Assembly: GCA_030587505.1 (NCBI GenBank)
Contig: JAUQYY010000044.1
Span: 1 to 7,637, forward strand
Reading direction: 5' to 3'
Length of the DNA: 7,637 nt
Origin: Candidatus Sigynarchaeota archaeon
Lineage (GTDB): Archaea > Asgardarchaeota > Jordarchaeia > Jordarchaeales > Jordarchaeaceae
How positions within the stretch are numbered: the first letter of the stretch is position 1; each line of letters begins with the position of its first letter. The translations under genes and the position numbers were made by a program. The notes beneath the pieces were generated by a model that saw nothing but the letters and a program-made list of their open reading frames with translations, did not search any database and was not told the origin of the DNA. Below are positions 4,977 through 7,637 of this stretch, in pieces.

Positions 4977-7637
4977 ATGGGTAAGGACAAGATAATTGTT
5001 AAGGGTGCATCCGAGCACAACCTCAAAAACATTGACGTGGAGATTCCACGGGACAGACTCGTTGTGATCACGGGGCTCAGCGGCTCCGGGAAATCGTCCC
5101 TCGCGTTCGATACCATCTACGCGGAGGGGCAGAGGAGATACATTGAGTCCCTGTCCTCGTACGCGCGCCAGTTCCTGGAGATGATGGAGAAACCCAGCGT
5201 AGAGTACATAGAGGGACTCTCCCCAGCCATATCCATAGAGCAGAAAGCCCCTAGCAGGAACCCACGGTCAACCGTTGGAACCATAACCGAGATTTACGAT
5301 TACCTCAGACTCCTCTACGCCAGGGTCGGGGTTCCCCACTGCTGGAAGTGCGGAAAGGAAATCACACAGCTCACCACCCAGCAGATAGTAGACCAGATAA
5401 TGAGTCTCCCTGAGGGAACCAGAGTACAGCTCCTGGCACCCATAGTCAAGGGGCGGAAGGGAGAACACCGCAAACTCCTCGAAAACCTCAGAAACGAGGG
5501 ATTCGCAAGAGTCAGAATAGACGGAGAAACACTGGACCTCGAAGACGAAATCAACCTGGACAAGAACAAGAAGCACGACATAGACCTCATCGTGGACAGG
5601 CTGGTAATCAAGCCGGGAATCAGAAAAACCCTCACAGACTCCGTTGAAACCTGCCTCAGGTTCAGTGACGTCGTGAAGGTCCTGGTGAACGACGACAAGC
5701 AGAGCATCTACAGCAGACGACTAGCCTGCGAGAACTGCGGAATCGGATTCGAGGAGCTAACGCCCCAGATGTTCTCGTTCAACAACCCCCACGGAGCCTG
5801 CAGCCACTGCGGAGGACTCGGAACCACAAGAAGAATCGACCCAGACCTAGTGATCCCCAACAAGGAACTATCACTAGCGGAGGGAGCCATAGCCCCCTGG
5901 CGCAACCCCATAGGAAGCTGGTACTTCCGAAAGCTGAAGGCAGTTGCGAAGCACTACGGCTTCAGCCTCCACACCCCGGTCAAGAACCTGACACCAGAGC
6001 AACTCAACGTGGTGCTCTACGGAACAAACGAACGCGTCAAGTTCCTCTACGAGAACAGGGAACGGGGAGTCTACCTCGAGTACGAGGGAAGCTTCGAAGG
6101 AGTCATAAGCAACCTGGAGCGCAGGTACCGCGAAACCAGATCCGAACACATCAGAAGCGAAATCGAAAAGTACATGGACATGAACCCCTGCCCCCACTGC
6201 AAGGGAGACAGACTCAAACCCGAAAGCCTAGCGGTAACCGTCGGAGGCCTCAACATCGCACAGGTCACAAAAATGTCCATAGAAAAAGCCCTACAATTCT
6301 TCGAACAGCTCAGGCTCGGAGAGAGGGAGCAACAGATAGCCGAAAAAATCCTCAAAGAAATAAAATCAAGGCTAAGATTCCTCATAAACGTGGGACTCGA
6401 GTACATCACACTCGACAGGGCAGCAGGAACCCTCAGCGGCGGAGAAGCCCAGAGAATAAGACTCGCAACCCAGATAGGAAGCAGCCTCGTGGGGGTAATC
6501 TACATACTAGACGAACCCTCAATAGGACTCCATTTCAGGGACAAGAGGAGACTCATCGAAACACTCAAGGAGCTGAGGGACATGGGCAACACGATCATAG
6601 TGGTGGAGCACGACGAGGACACAATAAGAGCCGCAGACCACATCATAGACCTGGGCCCGGGCGCCGGGAGAAACGGCGGCTACGTCGTGGCCACGGGGAC
6701 ACCCGAAGACATAATGGCCAACGAGAACTCCCTCACCGGAAAATACCTCTCCGGCGAGCTCAGAATCCCCACCCCGCCCAAGCGCCGCAAAGGCAACGGC
6801 AGGTACCTCACTCTCCGCGGAGCCAAGCAAAACAACCTGAAAAACATCGACGTGAGGTTCCCCCTCGGCAAGTTCATCTGCATAACCGGCGTTTCAGGCT
6901 CAGGCAAAAGCAGCCTCGTCTACGAGACACTCTACAAGGCGCTGGCGCAGAAGCTCTACCACTCACCCGAAAAACCCGGGAAATACGACAGAATAGAGGG
7001 GCTCGAAAACATCGACAAGGTGATTATGATAGACCAGTCCCCCATTGGGAGAACGCCACGCTCCAACCCAGCAACCTACACGGGCGTCTTCACACCCATA
7101 CGGGAAGTTTTCGCGATGGTTCCCGAGGCACGGATGAGGGGCTACAAGCCCGGCAGGTTCAGCTTCAACGTCAAGGGGGGAAGGTGCGAGGCCTGCGAGG
7201 GAAACGGAACAATAAAAATCGAGATGCAGTTCCTGCCAGACGTGTACATAAGGTGTGAACACTGCAAGGGGAAGAGGTTCAACAGGGAAACCCTGGAGAT
7301 AAAGTACAAGGGGAAAAACATTCACGATGTCCTAGAAATGACCGTGGACGAAGCACTTGAATTCTTCGAAAACATTCCAAAAATCAAAAGGAAACTCCAA
7401 ACCCTGAAGGACGTCGGGCTGGGCTACATCCAGCTGGGACAACCCGCCCCAACACTCTCAGGGGGAGAAGCACAGAGAGTAAAGCTCTCAAAAGAGCTCA
7501 GCAAGCAGAGCACCGGAAAAACACTCTACATACTAGACGAGCCCACCACGGGCCTGCACTTCGCGGACATCCAGCAGTTGTTAGACGTTTTGGGCAGACT
7601 TGTGGACGCGGGGAACACTGTGGTGGTGATTGAGCAC
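4977..7637 (+). CDS. uvrA: UvrABC system protein A, 3' end cut by the window
   Basis: UvrA is the dimeric ABC-type ATPase that detects lesions and delivers UvrB. 887 codons are present with no frameshift; the family is near 940 residues, so roughly the last 50 are beyond the window. First ATPase half: Walker A GLSGSGKS (33-40), signature LSGGE (486-490), Walker B LDEP with Asp512-Glu513. Second half: Walker A GVSGSGKS (638-645), LSGGE (827-831), Walker B Asp854-Glu855. Zinc modules: Cys251/254/275/278, a CPHC pair at 405-408, and Cys737/740/760/763, which sits in the conserved DNA-binding region around FLPD. An additional Cys122/Cys125 pair lies near the UvrB-binding part. The ATG follows the uvrB stop by only 3 bases, with a weak GGAAAG site inside the uvrB end, so it is surely co-transcribed and perhaps translationally coupled. 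Confidence 0.98.
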   Translation, partial: MGKDKIIVKGASEHNLKNIDVEIPRDRLVVITGLSGSGKSSLAFDTIYAEGQRRYIESLSSYARQFLEMMEKPSVEYIEGLSPAISIEQKAPSRNPRSTVGTITEIYDYLRLLYARVGVPHCWKCGKEITQLTTQQIVDQIMSLPEGTRVQLLAPIVKGRKGEHRKLLENLRNEGFARVRIDGETLDLEDEINLDKNKKHDIDLIVDRLVIKPGIRKTLTDSVETCLRFSDVVKVLVNDDKQSIYSRRLACENCGIGFEELTPQMFSFNNPHGACSHCGGLGTTRRIDPDLVIPNKELSLAEGAIAPWRNPIGSWYFRKLKAVAKHYGFSLHTPVKNLTPEQLNVVLYGTNERVKFLYENRERGVYLEYEGSFEGVISNLERRYRETRSEHIRSEIEKYMDMNPCPHCKGDRLKPESLAVTVGGLNIAQVTKMSIEKALQFFEQLRLGEREQQIAEKILKEIKSRLRFLINVGLEYITLDRAAGTLSGGEAQRIRLATQIGSSLVGVIYILDEPSIGLHFRDKRRLIETLKELRDMGNTIIVVEHDEDTIRAADHIIDLGPGAGRNGGYVVATGTPEDIMANENSLTGKYLSGELRIPTPPKRRKGNGRYLTLRGAKQNNLKNIDVRFPLGKFICITGVSGSGKSSLVYETLYKALAQKLYHSPEKPGKYDRIEGLENIDKVIMIDQSPIGRTPRSNPATYTGVFTPIREVFAMVPEARMRGYKPGRFSFNVKGGRCEACEGNGTIKIEMQFLPDVYIRCEHCKGKRFNRETLEIKYKGKNIHDVLEMTVDEALEFFENIPKIKRKLQTLKDVGLGYIQLGQPAPTLSGGEAQRVKLSKELSKQSTGKTLYILDEPTTGLHFADIQQLLDVLGRLVDAGNTVVVIEH

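Noticed and set aside
4616..5116. Long minus-strand frame antisense to the uvrB-uvrA junction
   Set aside because: It is a shadow of two genes with unmistakable motifs on the plus strand.
1..7637. A defence system, CRISPR array, insertion sequence or other undescribed multi-gene system
   Set aside because: No repeat-spacer pattern, transposase, nuclease or toxin-antitoxin motif is present; the genes are independent except uvrB-uvrA, which is a known pair.

Overview
The window looks like a stretch of an archaeal chromosome. Four genes have an AT-rich TATA-like box, with a plausible BRE in three or four cases, about 25 bases before a short leader. Good Shine-Dalgarno sites sit before two TTG starts. 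Arginine is mostly AGA/AGG, isoleucine is often ATA, and T-ending codons are avoided in most of the genes. The lineage cannot be named from this alone.

Layout, left to right. Positions 1-300 hold no convincing gene, but contain several inverted repeats, a pyrimidine tract and a short direct repeat. Three genes then read on the minus strand: a crotonase-family enzyme (301-1077) whose active site resembles delta3,delta2-enoyl-CoA isomerase more than classical enoyl-CoA hydratase; a HEAT-repeat protein (1212-1718) broken by two opposite single-base frameshifts; and a multi-pass membrane protein of unknown function (1916-2674). After a 334-base divergent intergenic region, uvrB (3009-4973) and uvrA (4977 to the window edge, lacking its 3' end) read on the plus strand as a tight pair.

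UvrA and UvrB act together: UvrA dimers find bulky DNA lesions and load UvrB, which verifies the damage before UvrC incises. No uvrC is seen; it may lie outside the window. This bacterial-type repair pair is known in a subset of archaea, usually explained by transfer from bacteria. The three minus-strand genes appear to have separate promoters and show no functional link to each other or to uvrBA.

I found no convincing undescribed system. The points most worth following are the paired frameshifts in the HEAT gene, the isomerase-like active site, a set of mutually exclusive hairpins at 154-206, and a possible structured RNA or leader at 2822-2917.
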